Assembly (NCBI GenBank): GCA_945865485.1
Contig: CAMBEC010000001.1
Span: forward strand, 1-64,000
DNA from: Rickettsia typhi
GTDB taxonomy: Bacteria; Pseudomonadota; Alphaproteobacteria; Rickettsiales; Rickettsiaceae
Direction of reading: 5' to 3'
DNA length: 64,000 nt
Part shown: in pieces, positions 51,770-62,167 of the stretch
Layout: each line of letters begins with the position of its first letter
How positions within the stretch are numbered: position 1 is the stretch's first letter
Program-made: the position numbers and the translations under genes
The notes under the pieces: model-generated
What the model saw: the letters and a program-made list of their open reading frames with translations, nothing else
Told to the model about the DNA's origin: nothing
Database searches by the model: none

Positions 51770-53593
51770 TTACTGATGCAAGTTGTCTTCAGTATCTTTT
51801 CCTAAAATTTCAGTAGTATTTAAATGCTGATCATTTTCACGTTGACAAAATTCTGTTAAAACTTGCGACTCATGTTGAATAACTAAAGAATCAGACTCAA
51901 GTAAATTTGTTTTTACATAAAAGTTCTGTATGTTTTCTTTTGGTACTACTTCATACCAATATTGGGCAAATAACTGGGTTAATTCTTTATCAATTTTTTT
52001 ACAATTTACTATTATACCATCTTTGATTTCCAATTTTATTTTGTCCTTACAAAATGTTTTAAAGTCTATTATTTCTCTTCCGGAAATACTCAATATCGGA
52101 AGTTTTGTGCCCTGCGAAGATAAATTAGACCCCGAAGAGGCATTAGATGATAAAAATTTTGCTTTTATAATATCAAGGATATTTATATCTTCTGGAGATA
52201 TTGCAGAATTTACAAAACTAGCAATAGTTTTCTCTAGGTAGCTAGTAGCAGGCACATTTTCGTCATCTGCACAAAACTGTATTAGTTTTGAACCATTAGG
52301 TAGTAAATGCACAAGATCTTTTGTTATACCGGATTGGCAAGAAGTAAGAATTACATCTACAGGTTTTTGAAAAAAAGTATTTATTTGTTTAAATAAATCT
52401 TCTGTTTTTATTTTTTGGTTATATTTATTCAAACAAATAAGATGAGTTTTTTGTCCAGAAACTTGGTCTGTAGTAACATTACCATGAAAATTCAATAATA
52501 ATATAGTAGAATTACTATTATTGATTTTTACTGGAGCACTAGACTTTTCAAGGAATTTTTTTATATCCTGATCATATAAATCAGCTTGGCCATCACCTAA
52601 AGATAGGAATTTAATATTATTGTTCCTACCAAATAAATTAAATGTTTGATCATTTAATTTTTTGAAGCCTTCTTCTATCGCTATTTCAAAAGTATCATCT
52701 TCTGAGGCGAAATAATAAGATACATCGCTATGTTTTACAGTTTTTTTTGTTCCTGGAAGACAATCAAAACCGCTTATTGAAATCACAGTACTAGTTTTGT
52801 GATCAACAATTTTATCACCTAATTTATAGCCATGACTTACTAATACATTTATATAATGGTCGATTGCTTCTGCGTTATTATAAAAAATATTTCGGATCAT
52901 TCCTGCGTCTATATTAAATAAAGGCTGACCATTTCCATTTTCAAAGCTAATCATTTCTTCAAATATTTTCTGCCTTACTTCTTCTTTAATTCCATGCTTT
53001 GCTAACACTTCTACTAGAATGTTACCCGAATCTATTACTTCATTAACATCAATTTTTTGAGAATGCACATATGGTAATAATAATTTAAAAACATCAACAA
53101 TTTTCTCATAATTATAGCTATCAAATAATTTAAAAATCTCAGCAAACATAGTGCTGTCAGCATTATTTTTAATAGATAAATTTCCTCCATGTTTAAATAT
53201 TAAATCTACAACCTCTAAAAAATTTGTATCATTAGTATAAGCCTGTATAGCCTTTGGCAAAATTGTGTCCCCATATCTATCTGTAATATTGATATCAGCA
53301 CTATATTTATCTAACATAAGCCTCAGAATCTCAGCACTGTTATAGGGAGCAATCATGGTGTAGTATAAAATTGCATACTCCAAAGAAGCCTTATCAGGAG
53401 TAGATCCGAATTCGAGAAGAACGCGTGCGTGATCAAGTTTAAATTCACGTATACTAAATGAAAGTATAGAATTATCATAATCACCACAGGAGTTTGGATC
53501 TAAATTTTCTAACTGTATGACTTGTCTAAAGGCATCTGGGGTCATCCTCAACACAGCATCTTGTAGCTTATTATAGTTTTTTATTTTTGACAT
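51770..53593 (-). CDS. Ankyrin-repeat protein with caspase/CHAT-like domain (candidate effector)
   Basis: A 607-aa protein. Residues ~30-150 form degenerate ankyrin repeats (NSCGDYDNSILSFSIREFK, INITDRYGDTILPKAIQAY, GGNLSIKNNADSTMFAE). Residues ~300-470 read like a caspase-fold peptidase: after LSLGDGQADLYDQDI comes ILLLNFHGNV with His370, then VDVILTSCQSG with Cys419, the His-Gly and Cys-x-Ser-Gly arrangement and 49-residue spacing typical of caspase/CHAT enzymes, followed by GSKLIQFCADDENVPAT. The C-terminal ~140 residues match nothing I know. Such Ank plus protease combinations are common in secreted effectors; no partner or substrate is visible. Own start (AGGT 9 nt upstream). Confidence 0.7.
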   Translation of the reverse strand: MSKIKNYNKLQDAVLRMTPDAFRQVIQLENLDPNSCGDYDNSILSFSIREFKLDHARVLLEFGSTPDKASLEYAILYYTMIAPYNSAEILRLMLDKYSADINITDRYGDTILPKAIQAYTNDTNFLEVVDLIFKHGGNLSIKNNADSTMFAEIFKLFDSYNYEKIVDVFKLLLPYVHSQKIDVNEVIDSGNILVEVLAKHGIKEEVRQKIFEEMISFENGNGQPLFNIDAGMIRNIFYNNAEAIDHYINVLVSHGYKLGDKIVDHKTSTVISISGFDCLPGTKKTVKHSDVSYYFASEDDTFEIAIEEGFKKLNDQTFNLFGRNNNIKFLSLGDGQADLYDQDIKKFLEKSSAPVKINNSNSTILLLNFHGNVTTDQVSGQKTHLICLNKYNQKIKTEDLFKQINTFFQKPVDVILTSCQSGITKDLVHLLPNGSKLIQFCADDENVPATSYLEKTIASFVNSAISPEDINILDIIKAKFLSSNASSGSNLSSQGTKLPILSISGREIIDFKTFCKDKIKLEIKDGIIVNCKKIDKELTQLFAQYWYEVVPKENIQNFYVKTNLLESDSLVIQHESQVLTEFCQRENDQHLNTTEILGKDTEDNLHQ

Positions 53594-53983
53594 AATGTTT
53601 ATACCTAATTAAAAATTGCTTACCTAATACAACGCAAAGATTAATATTAATTAGTTATTTTGTCAAGAATGTTTATGAGTCAGCCTAGTGTGGTTACATA
53701 TAGAAACGTAATGTGAATCTTTCTAAAAATCGTATACATATTTTTTAAAAAGCGAGGAGATTATAAGATAAGAGAACAAATTTATTAAGCAACATTGCTG
53801 TTTCCCGACTTGACAGAGATCTTTTTTGGAGAAGGTTTAGAGGGATCTCAAACAAAGTCAGGAGGACGCTGCGCGCTACGCAGTCTCAGTATAAAACTAT
53901 ACTTCCTATTGCTTATCCATAAATTAATATTGATTTTAAGCTTAATGCTCGTTTGATTACATTTAAATACTCGACTCCGAATG
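53594..53983. repeat. 390-bp gap with dispersed repeat
   Basis: No gene. Contains CTGCG-CGCTA-CGCAG (53869-53883) as a small hairpin, and a segment CAGTATAAAACTATACTTCC to GCTTATCCATAA (about 53887-53923) shared with 44079-44119. GACTTGACAGAGATCTTTT (53816) is a diverged arm of the main repeat family. Confidence 0.55.
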
Positions 53984-54733
53984 CTACAATACATCCCCAG
54001 CAGCTAGATTATATAGCTGTCCACCAGCAAGTTGTATACGTATAGAACCATCAAAGTCAATTTCTTTAAAAGTACCAGACAATCTACGATTGCCGTCATC
54101 AATTGTTATTACTTTATTTATATTATATGCACGACGCATCCAATCCTTTCTTGTTCTAATGAAATTATTATCTACAGCCCATCGTTTATAAAGCTTATCA
54201 AATTTATTCATTATTAAGTCTAACAATTCATCGCTCCCTTCTAGCATCAACCCCTCATCATATAAACTTGTTGCTGGAAAGGCAACATTAGCTGGGGCCT
54301 CAATAATGTTTATTCCCATACCAATTACAACATAATTTTTATTTAAGAGCGAGATAGATTCTAGTAAAATACCACCTACTTTTTTTCCATCAATGAGAAT
54401 ATCGTTGGGCCATTTGAGCTGAATATTTAAATTTATTTTCTTCTCTTGTGCAAGCTTAGTCAATGCCTCAAAAACTGCATTTGCAATTACAAACGAAAGC
54501 TGAGGGTGCTTTTTGCAATCAACAGAGCTATCTAATAAAATACTGGCATGCAAATTACCAGCGATTGATTTCCATAAGCGCCCTTTACTTCCTCTACCGC
54601 CAGTTTGAAGATTTGAAACAACGACAAAATTGCCAATAGCCCCAGAGTTTGCCAATCGAAGAGCCTCCGAATTAGTGCTATCTACTGTCTGAAAAATCAA
54701 TAAATTATAGTTCTTTAGCCAGTCTAGGCTCAT
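53984..54733 (-). CDS. birA: Biotin-[acetyl-CoA-carboxylase] ligase
   Basis: A 249-aa BirA-type ligase without the DNA-binding N-terminal domain. Active-site loop GGRGSKGRLW (~47-56), the biotin pocket IQLKWPNDILIDGKKVGGI (~103-121) and the C-terminal SH3-like domain (DDGNRRLSGTFKEIDFDG). It attaches biotin to carboxylase carrier proteins. It follows nuoN by 125 bp on the same strand, as in many alphaproteobacteria. Confidence 0.93.
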   Translation of the reverse strand: MSLDWLKNYNLLIFQTVDSTNSEALRLANSGAIGNFVVVSNLQTGGRGSKGRLWKSIAGNLHASILLDSSVDCKKHPQLSFVIANAVFEALTKLAQEKKINLNIQLKWPNDILIDGKKVGGILLESISLLNKNYVVIGMGINIIEAPANVAFPATSLYDEGLMLEGSDELLDLIMNKFDKLYKRWAVDNNFIRTRKDWMRRAYNINKVITIDDGNRRLSGTFKEIDFDGSIRIQLAGGQLYNLAAGDVL

Positions 54734-54858
54734 ATATTAATTTGAATTAAGTTATTAAAAAGGCTACACTATATAGCCCTATTTAAATTAATATATCATG
54801 TTTTTATACGATAGTTTACATATCTATTAAATACAACTTAACTACATTAATATTTTAG

Positions 54859-56256
54859 TTAAAGTATGTATTCTTGAGCAAAGGTAAAGAAGAAAAGTAT
54901 GAATGCTAATGTCAGCACTGTTACTATCCATAAGCCCCTCTTCGTCGGTATTATTATCACTGCTCTTGGTGGCTCCATAAAATACATACACTTTATAATT
55001 TTCAAATAATAAAATGCAGCTATGACACTGGTAAGAACGCCAATTATAGCAAGCACTATTTCGCCTTCTGCAACAGCATTGTAGAAAATATAATATTTAC
55101 CAAAAAAACCTGCCAAGGGAGGCAATCCAATCATTGAAAACATAATAATTGAGATCGCAGCAGCCAAAGTCTTACGGCTCCCAGCTATACCTTGTAAATC
55201 TTCAAACGTTGCTTCGTCACTTTTGAGACCAAATAATGCGACTATACAAGCAAAAAAGCCCATAACTCCGATTACATATATCAGCATGTAGACAAAGGCC
55301 GCATAATTACCTTCTGGAGAATGCAAACATACACCAACCAAAACATACCCGACATTTAAAACCGTGCTGTATGCCATTAGCCTTTTCAGAGAAACTTGTC
55401 GGATTGCTCCAAGAGAACCAACTATCATGGATAAAATGGCAACAATCTTAATCAGTTCATTTGATACTTGAGTATAATCGCCAATAACTCCATCAGTTAT
55501 ATTAATAAGCACAACAAGCATACCAATTTTTTGTGCAACCGCAAAATATGTAACAGCTGAAATTGGAGCTCCTTCATATACATCTGGTGTCCATATATGG
55601 AGTGGAGCAGCTGAGAGCTTAAATAAAATAGCGGCCAACACTAGCACGCTTCCAACGATGAGACCAATGTTAAAACCATTAAGCGCGTCTCTTATTTCAA
55701 AGAATTTAATACTACCACTAAATCCATAAAGAAATGAAATTCCAAGCAACATTAAACCACTCATCAAAGCACCAAGGATAAAATATTTTAACCCAGCTTC
55801 TGAAGATTTCGAACTCTTAGTATTAAATGCAGCTAGTGCGTAACCTGACAAAGCTTGCAATTCAAGGCCACAAAAAAGCAACATAAAATCCCTGGCTGAA
55901 ATCGAAATAAATACGCCAAGCGTAGAAAGCAAAACCAATGTTATAAATTCTATCTTAAGCTTGCTGTTAGCTATCTTTGCAATATCTCTGTACACAACCA
56001 AACTCATTAAAGCAAGTCCAAGCACGATAGCCTTAAACAGAGAGATTGCCGGTGAAGTAGCAAATGACAAAGTAAAACCCAATTCATATTCTGGGACAAA
56101 ATATAGCATATAATAGACTATCCCAAGACCAAGCAATGTAGTCGCAAGGGCAATTTGTCTTGAAGCATTCTTGGTGTATACCGCTACAATCTGCATAACC
56201 ATCGCAAGGGATGCCAACAATATTTCTGGGATTACTATTATAAATTGATTTATCAT
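54859..56256 (-). CDS. nuoN: NADH-quinone oxidoreductase subunit N
   Basis: A 465-aa antiporter-like membrane subunit of complex I with about 14 transmembrane helices. The Proton_antipo_M core is recognisable by FKLSAAPLHIWTPDVYEGAP and SLKRLMAYSTVLNVGYVL. It carries protons in the membrane arm. Last nuo gene in the operon, after nuoM (32-bp gap). Confidence 0.94.
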   Translation of the reverse strand: MINQFIIVIPEILLASLAMVMQIVAVYTKNASRQIALATTLLGLGIVYYMLYFVPEYELGFTLSFATSPAISLFKAIVLGLALMSLVVYRDIAKIANSKLKIEFITLVLLSTLGVFISISARDFMLLFCGLELQALSGYALAAFNTKSSKSSEAGLKYFILGALMSGLMLLGISFLYGFSGSIKFFEIRDALNGFNIGLIVGSVLVLAAILFKLSAAPLHIWTPDVYEGAPISAVTYFAVAQKIGMLVVLINITDGVIGDYTQVSNELIKIVAILSMIVGSLGAIRQVSLKRLMAYSTVLNVGYVLVGVCLHSPEGNYAAFVYMLIYVIGVMGFFACIVALFGLKSDEATFEDLQGIAGSRKTLAAAISIIMFSMIGLPPLAGFFGKYYIFYNAVAEGEIVLAIIGVLTSVIAAFYYLKIIKCMYFMEPPRAVIIIPTKRGLWIVTVLTLAFILFFFTFAQEYIL

Positions 56257-56288
56257 ATATTTCTATTCCACAACTATATTTAGTATCA

Positions 56289-57782
56289 TCATACTATACT
56301 GTAATATAACGCTAAACGCTCAATAGGGACGCTTATCACCGATAAAATACATTCTGGCTTTATACCAATATATATCACTAAAATTATCAAAGGTAACATT
56401 GCTACCTTTTCGTATAGCTCAAGATCTTTAAATTTAATAATTGTTTTGTCAGTTACTTTACCAAACATCACTAGTTTATAAAGCTTAAGCATGTAAACCG
56501 CTCCTATAATTACACCAAATGCGCACATTATTCCGGCAATTGGATTAACCGCAAACACTCCTAGAATACTCAATAATTCCCCAACAAATCCACTTAACCC
56601 AGGCAGACCTACCGATCCAAGCATAGCTATCATGAAGAAAGTAGCAAGTACAGGCATACTAGCTGCCACACCTCCATATTTACTAATCTCCTTAGTATGA
56701 TGACGCTCATATAGCATTCCTACAACAAGGAACAAAGCAGATGAGATTAGTCCGTGGCTTATCATCTGGAACACAGCTCCAGTCATACCACTAGTTGAAA
56801 AACTGAATATGCCCCCAGTAACGTACCCCATATGAGCAACAGAAGAATACGCTATCATCTTTTTCATATCTTCTTGCGCTAAAGCAACAAAAGAAGCGTA
56901 GATAACAGCAAAACCACTCATCCATATTACATAAGGAGCAAAATACATAGAAGCTTCAGGAAGTAACGGTAGCATAACCCTTAAGAAAGCATACCCACCC
57001 AATTTTAACAAAATACCAGCCAACATAACCGAGCCAGCTGTCGGAGCCTGAACGTGAGCATCAGGAAGCCATGTATGAAATGGAACCATTGGTACTTTTA
57101 CAGCAAATGAGACAAACATAGCCAGCCATAATAGCTTACCAACTCCAAGTTCTGGGCTCATTTTTGACGAAAGTTCTGCTATATCAAATGTGTTATAGCT
57201 ACTATAGATATATATTAATGCAATAAGCAGGAATACCGAACCCAAAAAAGTATATAAGAAGAATTTGACCGCCGCATAAACCCTGTTTTCTCCGCCCCAA
57301 ATTCCAATTATCAGATACATAGGTATCAATATAACTTCAAAAAATCCATAAAAAAGTAATAAATTAAGAGATGAAAAAGCACCTATACAAAAAGACTCTA
57401 ACAGCAGGAAACATAATAAAAACTCTTTAATATACTTCTTAATAGTAAACAGACTAGCAACGATACATATCAAAGAAAGAAGAGCGCTAAGAAAAATAAA
57501 ATATATAGATAGTCCGTCAACGCCAACATAAAACTCAAGACCGATCGAATCTATCCATTTATAACGCTCAACAAATTGAAATTCATAAAGCGCGGCTTTA
57601 TTGTCAAATCTTACTAGTAAATATGTTGTTGAAATAAGAGTAAGTGTTGAAGACAAAATCGCCACATACATAGCGTAAACCTGCTTTCTATCAGATTTAC
57701 TATGGCTTATAAAAAAAGTAATATACAATGCACTAATTAATGGCAATAAAATACTAATGGATAGTATTGGTAAATCTGACAT
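56289..57782 (-). CDS. nuoM: NADH-quinone oxidoreductase subunit M
   Basis: A 497-aa antiporter-like subunit. Motifs: LLLESFCIGAF, YGFFEVILIPMYLIIG (channel Glu), KVPMVPFHTWLPDAHVQAPT and DMKKMIAYSSVAHMGYV. Proton channel of the membrane arm. Directly abuts nuoL: the nuoL stop and nuoM start are adjacent with no gap, so they are translated as a pair. Confidence 0.95.
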   Translation of the reverse strand: MSDLPILSISILLPLISALYITFFISHSKSDRKQVYAMYVAILSSTLTLISTTYLLVRFDNKAALYEFQFVERYKWIDSIGLEFYVGVDGLSIYFIFLSALLSLICIVASLFTIKKYIKEFLLCFLLLESFCIGAFSSLNLLLFYGFFEVILIPMYLIIGIWGGENRVYAAVKFFLYTFLGSVFLLIALIYIYSSYNTFDIAELSSKMSPELGVGKLLWLAMFVSFAVKVPMVPFHTWLPDAHVQAPTAGSVMLAGILLKLGGYAFLRVMLPLLPEASMYFAPYVIWMSGFAVIYASFVALAQEDMKKMIAYSSVAHMGYVTGGIFSFSTSGMTGAVFQMISHGLISSALFLVVGMLYERHHTKEISKYGGVAASMPVLATFFMIAMLGSVGLPGLSGFVGELLSILGVFAVNPIAGIMCAFGVIIGAVYMLKLYKLVMFGKVTDKTIIKFKDLELYEKVAMLPLIILVIYIGIKPECILSVISVPIERLALYYSIV

Positions 57783-59714
57783 CTAAATACCCACCCCATA
57801 AAATAAATATTTTCCAACAAATACCGTAATACATACAACTAGCGCAAAGATCATATAGAATGCATAGTTAAAAATATAGCCAGTCTGAATTTGGCACATA
57901 CACCAACTAAGGCCTTTAGTTGCTAGGCTAAAACCATCTGGGCCGAATCGATCTATTACTTTTTTATCGAAAATTTGGGAAAGCTTGCTTAAGCAATTTA
58001 TTGGACCAACCAACAGTTTGTTAAATATCTCATCAAAGAAAAACTTATTCTTTAAAACACAATATGTATATTTGAACTGGCCAGAAATGGTAGCATGCAC
58101 ACTCCCCTTATAGGCATATATACCAAATAAAGCGCCACTGACTCCAACGATAAGAGGCAATAACTCAATAACCTTTGCAATATGATGTTCATGACTTGGT
58201 GCGCTTAAATTAAAGATACTACCAAAAAAGAATCCATTTGTATCGCTTATACCAATAATATAGTAACCAACCATGCCAGCAAACAAAGTCCCAGCCGTTA
58301 ACACTAGCAGTGGTATATTCATTATCTTTGGTGACTCATGCGCGTGGTCATATATTTCTTTACTAAGCCTAGTTTTGCCATGAAAAGTTAAAACTATTAT
58401 TTTAAATGAATATATCGCAGTAAGAGTAGCTGCAATTATCCCAAGTACAAATGCAAAAGTACCGACTCCACCATGCGCATAAGCGGATTCAAGCACTAAA
58501 TCTTTTGAATAAAACCCAGCAAATGGGAATATGCCGATAATTGCCAGTGATCCCATCCAAAAATTAGCATATGTTATCGGCATTTTTGCCTTGAGACCAC
58601 CCATCTTGAAAATATCCTGCTCATGACATGAATGAATAACGCTTCCAGCAGATAAAAATAATAAAGCTTTAAAGAACCCATGCGTTACCAAATGAAAGAT
58701 ACCAGCCTGGTATGCTGAAACTCCGCAAGCAAAGAACATATATCCAAGTTGTGAACAAGTAGAATAAGCAATAATTTTCTTAATATCAGTTTGTGCAATA
58801 GCCACAAGCGCTGCAAACAGACAGGTCACAGCTCCAACTACTGTTATTATTTGCAATACATTTGGACTGTACTCAAACATAAACGAACATCTAGCAACCA
58901 AAAATACTCCAGCTGTAACCATAGTTGCCGCGTGAATAAGGGCTGAGACTGGAGTTGGTCCTTCCATGGCATCTGGCAGCCACACATGCATACCTATTTG
59001 AGCCGATTTGCCCATACAACCTAAAAAGAGCATGAGACATATCACATCTAAAATGATAAAGTCCATACCTAAAATTTCGATCGATGATTTGGAGAGACTT
59101 TCAGATACGGCAAACACATCAACAAAATCTACACTTTCTGCATAAATAATGATCATCACAATACCGATTATAAAAGCAAAATCACCAACCCTGTTGACAA
59201 CAAAAGCTTTTACAGCAGCACTATTTGCCGATTCCTTATGGTAATAGTACCCAATTAACAAATAGGAACATAAACCAACTCCTTCCCAACCAAAGAAAAG
59301 CTGCACAAAATTATCAGCAGAAACCAAAGCTAACATGAAAAATGTAAACAATGATAGATATGACAAAAATTTTGGTAAATTCTTATCATCAGCCATATAA
59401 CCAAGCGAATATATGTGCACCACAGCAGAAACTGATGTCACGAGCACAAACATAATCGCCGTAAGCTGATCTACATAAAGGGACCAATTGATATATAACT
59501 CATATGTGTTAATCCAGTTGGCAATCACAACATGCATAGTTTCTTTATTAATACCAGCTTTAATAAAGATCATCACAGAACATATAGCAGAAATAACAAT
59601 AGCTATGCTAGAGATAGTACTCGCTACAGAATTAGTAAATTTCTTGCAAAATATACCGTTAATTATTCCAGAAATAAGAGGTAAAAATACGATCAACTTT
59701 AATACAAATTCCAT
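57783..59714 (-). CDS. nuoL: NADH-quinone oxidoreductase subunit L
   Basis: A 643-aa subunit of normal length, the distal antiporter of complex I, with the long lateral helix region in the C-terminal third. Motifs: [35 protein letters not shown] and [17 protein letters not shown]. Begins 6 bp after nuoK. Confidence 0.95.
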   Translation of the reverse strand: MEFVLKLIVFLPLISGIINGIFCKKFTNSVASTISSIAIVISAICSVMIFIKAGINKETMHVVIANWINTYELYINWSLYVDQLTAIMFVLVTSVSAVVHIYSLGYMADDKNLPKFLSYLSLFTFFMLALVSADNFVQLFFGWEGVGLCSYLLIGYYYHKESANSAAVKAFVVNRVGDFAFIIGIVMIIIYAESVDFVDVFAVSESLSKSSIEILGMDFIILDVICLMLFLGCMGKSAQIGMHVWLPDAMEGPTPVSALIHAATMVTAGVFLVARCSFMFEYSPNVLQIITVVGAVTCLFAALVAIAQTDIKKIIAYSTCSQLGYMFFACGVSAYQAGIFHLVTHGFFKALLFLSAGSVIHSCHEQDIFKMGGLKAKMPITYANFWMGSLAIIGIFPFAGFYSKDLVLESAYAHGGVGTFAFVLGIIAATLTAIYSFKIIVLTFHGKTRLSKEIYDHAHESPKIMNIPLLVLTAGTLFAGMVGYYIIGISDTNGFFFGSIFNLSAPSHEHHIAKVIELLPLIVGVSGALFGIYAYKGSVHATISGQFKYTYCVLKNKFFFDEIFNKLLVGPINCLSKLSQIFDKKVIDRFGPDGFSLATKGLSWCMCQIQTGYIFNYAFYMIFALVVCITVFVGKYLFYGVGI

Positions 59715-59720
59715 ACAAAC

Positions 59721-60038
59721 TTACCCCTTCATCTGATTGATGTCTTCAATTTCAATAGAGTTCCTATTCCTGGAATATAAAACCAAGATAGCAAGCCCTA
59801 TTGAAACTTCAGCTGCGGCAATCGAGAGAATAATAATGCTAAATACCTGACCTACAATATCTTGTAAATGGACAGAAAAAGCCACAAAATTAATGTTTAC
59901 AGCCAAAAGCATTAGTTCTATTGACATCAAAATAGTAATCACATTCTTTCGATTCATAAACAACCCTGCCACGCCAATCGAGAATAGAAGTGATGAAAGA
60001 ATCAAATAATGTTCTAAAGAAATTTCACTAATTGTCAT
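59721..60038 (-). CDS. nuoK: NADH-quinone oxidoreductase subunit K
   Basis: A 105-aa subunit with three transmembrane helices. The conserved membrane Glu residues are seen in [18 protein letters not shown] and [12 protein letters not shown]. Homologue of mitochondrial ND4L. The start overlaps nuoJ by 11 bp. Confidence 0.95.
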   Translation of the reverse strand: MTISEISLEHYLILSSLLFSIGVAGLFMNRKNVITILMSIELMLLAVNINFVAFSVHLQDIVGQVFSIIILSIAAAEVSIGLAILVLYSRNRNSIEIEDINQMKG

Positions 60039-60648
60039 AATTCAAATTACCTAAACCCGATTTTCCATCAACTTGCGCTACTGACAAGCTATTATCTTTA
60101 TTTCGAGCCATTTGCTCTGCTGCATTTTGCCTTTTTACACCAGAGCGACGCCTTAATGTTAAAGAAATACTAGCAACCATGGCAACAAATAAAATTATTC
60201 CAGCGGTTTGGAACGGTAATATAAATTCAGTATAAAGCAACCTACCAACAGCATATGCATTTCCAACATCTGGCAGTATTGCAAAAGTTACACTACCAAT
60301 AGGGACAATAGTTTTAGTTCCAAGTAAAATTATTACTGCAAGATCTACAAACAAGAAAAAAGCCATAACAAAGGCAAATGACATTTCTGAATCAACACTA
60401 CCCTTAAATTCCGAAAACTTAATATCAAGCATCATTACTACAAAAAGGAACAACACCGCAACAGCTCCAACGTAAATAATAATAAGCATCATTGCTATAA
60501 ACTCTGCCCCCATCAGCACCATCAATCCAGCCCCGTTGCAGAATGCAAATATCAACCAGAGCACCGCATGTACAGGGTTACGACTCAGAATAACCATAAT
60601 ACCGCTAAGTACTATTAATGTTGCAAACATGTAGAAAAATATAGCCAT
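60028..60648 (-). CDS. nuoJ: NADH-quinone oxidoreductase subunit J
   Basis: A 206-aa subunit (ND6 homologue) with five helices in the first 170 residues. Motifs: [19 protein letters not shown] (~24-42) and [17 protein letters not shown] (~58-74). Extra polar tail ([18 protein letters not shown]) beyond the core. Follows nuoI by 6 bp and overlaps nuoK by 11 bp. Confidence 0.94.
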   Translation of the reverse strand: MAIFFYMFATLIVLSGIMVILSRNPVHAVLWLIFAFCNGAGLMVLMGAEFIAMMLIIIYVGAVAVLFLFVVMMLDIKFSEFKGSVDSEMSFAFVMAFFLFVDLAVIILLGTKTIVPIGSVTFAILPDVGNAYAVGRLLYTEFILPFQTAGIILFVAMVASISLTLRRRSGVKRQNAAEQMARNKDNSLSVAQVDGKSGLGNLNYDN

Positions 60649-60654
60649 CTTTAT

Positions 60655-61134
60655 TTACCTGTACGGATAATCATTTTTCAGTTTCTGCGCAAGCTCTTGC
60701 TCCCAAATCTCACCATTTCGTAGCAATTTTTCTTTATCATACAAAAGCTCCTCGTGCGTCTCTGTTGCGAACTCGAAATTAGGCCCCTCAACTATCGCAT
60801 CCACCGGACATGCTTCTTGGCACATCCCGCAGTAAATGCACTTTGTCATGTCTATATCATAACGCGTAGTGCGCCGGCTGCCATCATCACGCTCTTCAGC
60901 TTCAATCAAAATTGCTTGAGCTGGACAAATTGCTTCACAAAGCTTACATGCAATACAGCGCTCTTCACCATTGGCATAACGCCTAAGCGCATGTTCTCCC
61001 TTAAATCTTGGACTAACTGGGCTTTTTTCATAAGGATAATTCAATGTTACTTTAGGCTTAAAGAAATATTTTAAAGTCAAAGCCATGCCGATCAATATTT
61101 CGTACAAAACCCAAGACTTGATATATTTCATCAT
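60655..61134 (-). CDS. nuoI: NADH-quinone oxidoreductase subunit I
   Basis: A 159-aa peripheral subunit with two 4Fe-4S clusters: [12 protein letters not shown] (~59-70) and [12 protein letters not shown] (~98-109). These are the last clusters (N6a, N6b) before quinone. Homologue of mitochondrial TYKY. Lies 10 bp after nuoH. Confidence 0.96.
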   Translation of the reverse strand: MMKYIKSWVLYEILIGMALTLKYFFKPKVTLNYPYEKSPVSPRFKGEHALRRYANGEERCIACKLCEAICPAQAILIEAEERDDGSRRTTRYDIDMTKCIYCGMCQEACPVDAIVEGPNFEFATETHEELLYDKEKLLRNGEIWEQELAQKLKNDYPYR

Positions 61135-61144
61135 AATATTTCCC

Positions 61145-62167
61145 TTACCCTGGTAAATTATCGGTTAACATCAAAAGCGAGGCCACAAGCACCACCCAAA
61201 ATAACGTAAGTGGTAAAAAGAATTTCCAACCAATACGCATTAACTGGTCATATCTATATCTTGGCAAAGTTGCTCTGATCCAAAGAAACACAAACAATAA
61301 GAAAGTAACTTTAACAACAAACCAAATAAGACCTGGAATAATTTCTAAAAACTCTATATTGAATGGCGGAAGATAACCACCCATAAAGAAAGTAACCGTA
61401 ATGGCGCTTACTAAAATCATGTTGGCATATTCACCTAAGAAAAATAGGGCGAATGCCATAGAAGAATATTCAACATTATATCCAGCTACAAGCTCAGCCT
61501 CAGCTTCAGGCAGATCGAATGGCAATCGATTTGTTTCCGCCAAAACTGAAATAAAGAAAACCACTGCCATAGGTGCCATAAGTAATTGAATCCAAAAAGG
61601 CATTGTCCTTTGATACTCAACAATTTCGCTCAAATTTAAAGTACCTGTAACCAATAAAACTGTTACAATTACTAGCCCCATAGACACTTCATAAGATATC
61701 ATTTGAGCAGAAGAACGAATAGCTCCTAAAAAGGCGTATTTTGAGTTACTAGCCCAACCAGCCATAATAATACCGTATACTCCAAGTGAGGATATCGCAA
61801 GCACGTAAAGCACCCCAACATTAATATCAGCAAGTACAAGGCCCTGGTCAAACGGCACCACAGCCCACCCAATCAGACTTAAGACAAAGGTAATCATTGG
61901 CGCAATAATAAAGACTACTTTACTAGCAGCCGTTGGTACTATCACTTCCTTAAATAACAATTTCACTGCATCTGCGATTGGCTGCAAAAGCCCAAACGGA
62001 CCCACGACATTTGGCCCTCTCCTCATTTGCATTAACCCAATAACTCTTCTTTCTGCGTAGGTAAGGTAGGCTACGCACAATAATAGAGGCAAAGTAATAA
62101 GCAAAATTTTTGCTACGATAAATATAATAGGCAAACCATACTCGTTAAATATTTCCATTATGGTCAT
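61145..62167 (-). CDS. nuoH: NADH-quinone oxidoreductase subunit H
   Basis: A 340-aa membrane subunit (ND1 homologue) forming much of the quinone cavity: [20 protein letters not shown] (near 45-64), [21 protein letters not shown] place the start at the ATG at 62167, which overlaps the nuoG stop in an ATGA; the open frame extends further upstream but would run 43 bp into nuoG. Confidence 0.94.
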   Translation of the reverse strand: MTIMEIFNEYGLPIIFIVAKILLITLPLLLCVAYLTYAERRVIGLMQMRRGPNVVGPFGLLQPIADAVKLLFKEVIVPTAASKVVFIIAPMITFVLSLIGWAVVPFDQGLVLADINVGVLYVLAISSLGVYGIIMAGWASNSKYAFLGAIRSSAQMISYEVSMGLVIVTVLLVTGTLNLSEIVEYQRTMPFWIQLLMAPMAVVFFISVLAETNRLPFDLPEAEAELVAGYNVEYSSMAFALFFLGEYANMILVSAITVTFFMGGYLPPFNIEFLEIIPGLIWFVVKVTFLLFVFLWIRATLPRYRYDQLMRIGWKFFLPLTLFWVVLVASLLMLTDNLPG

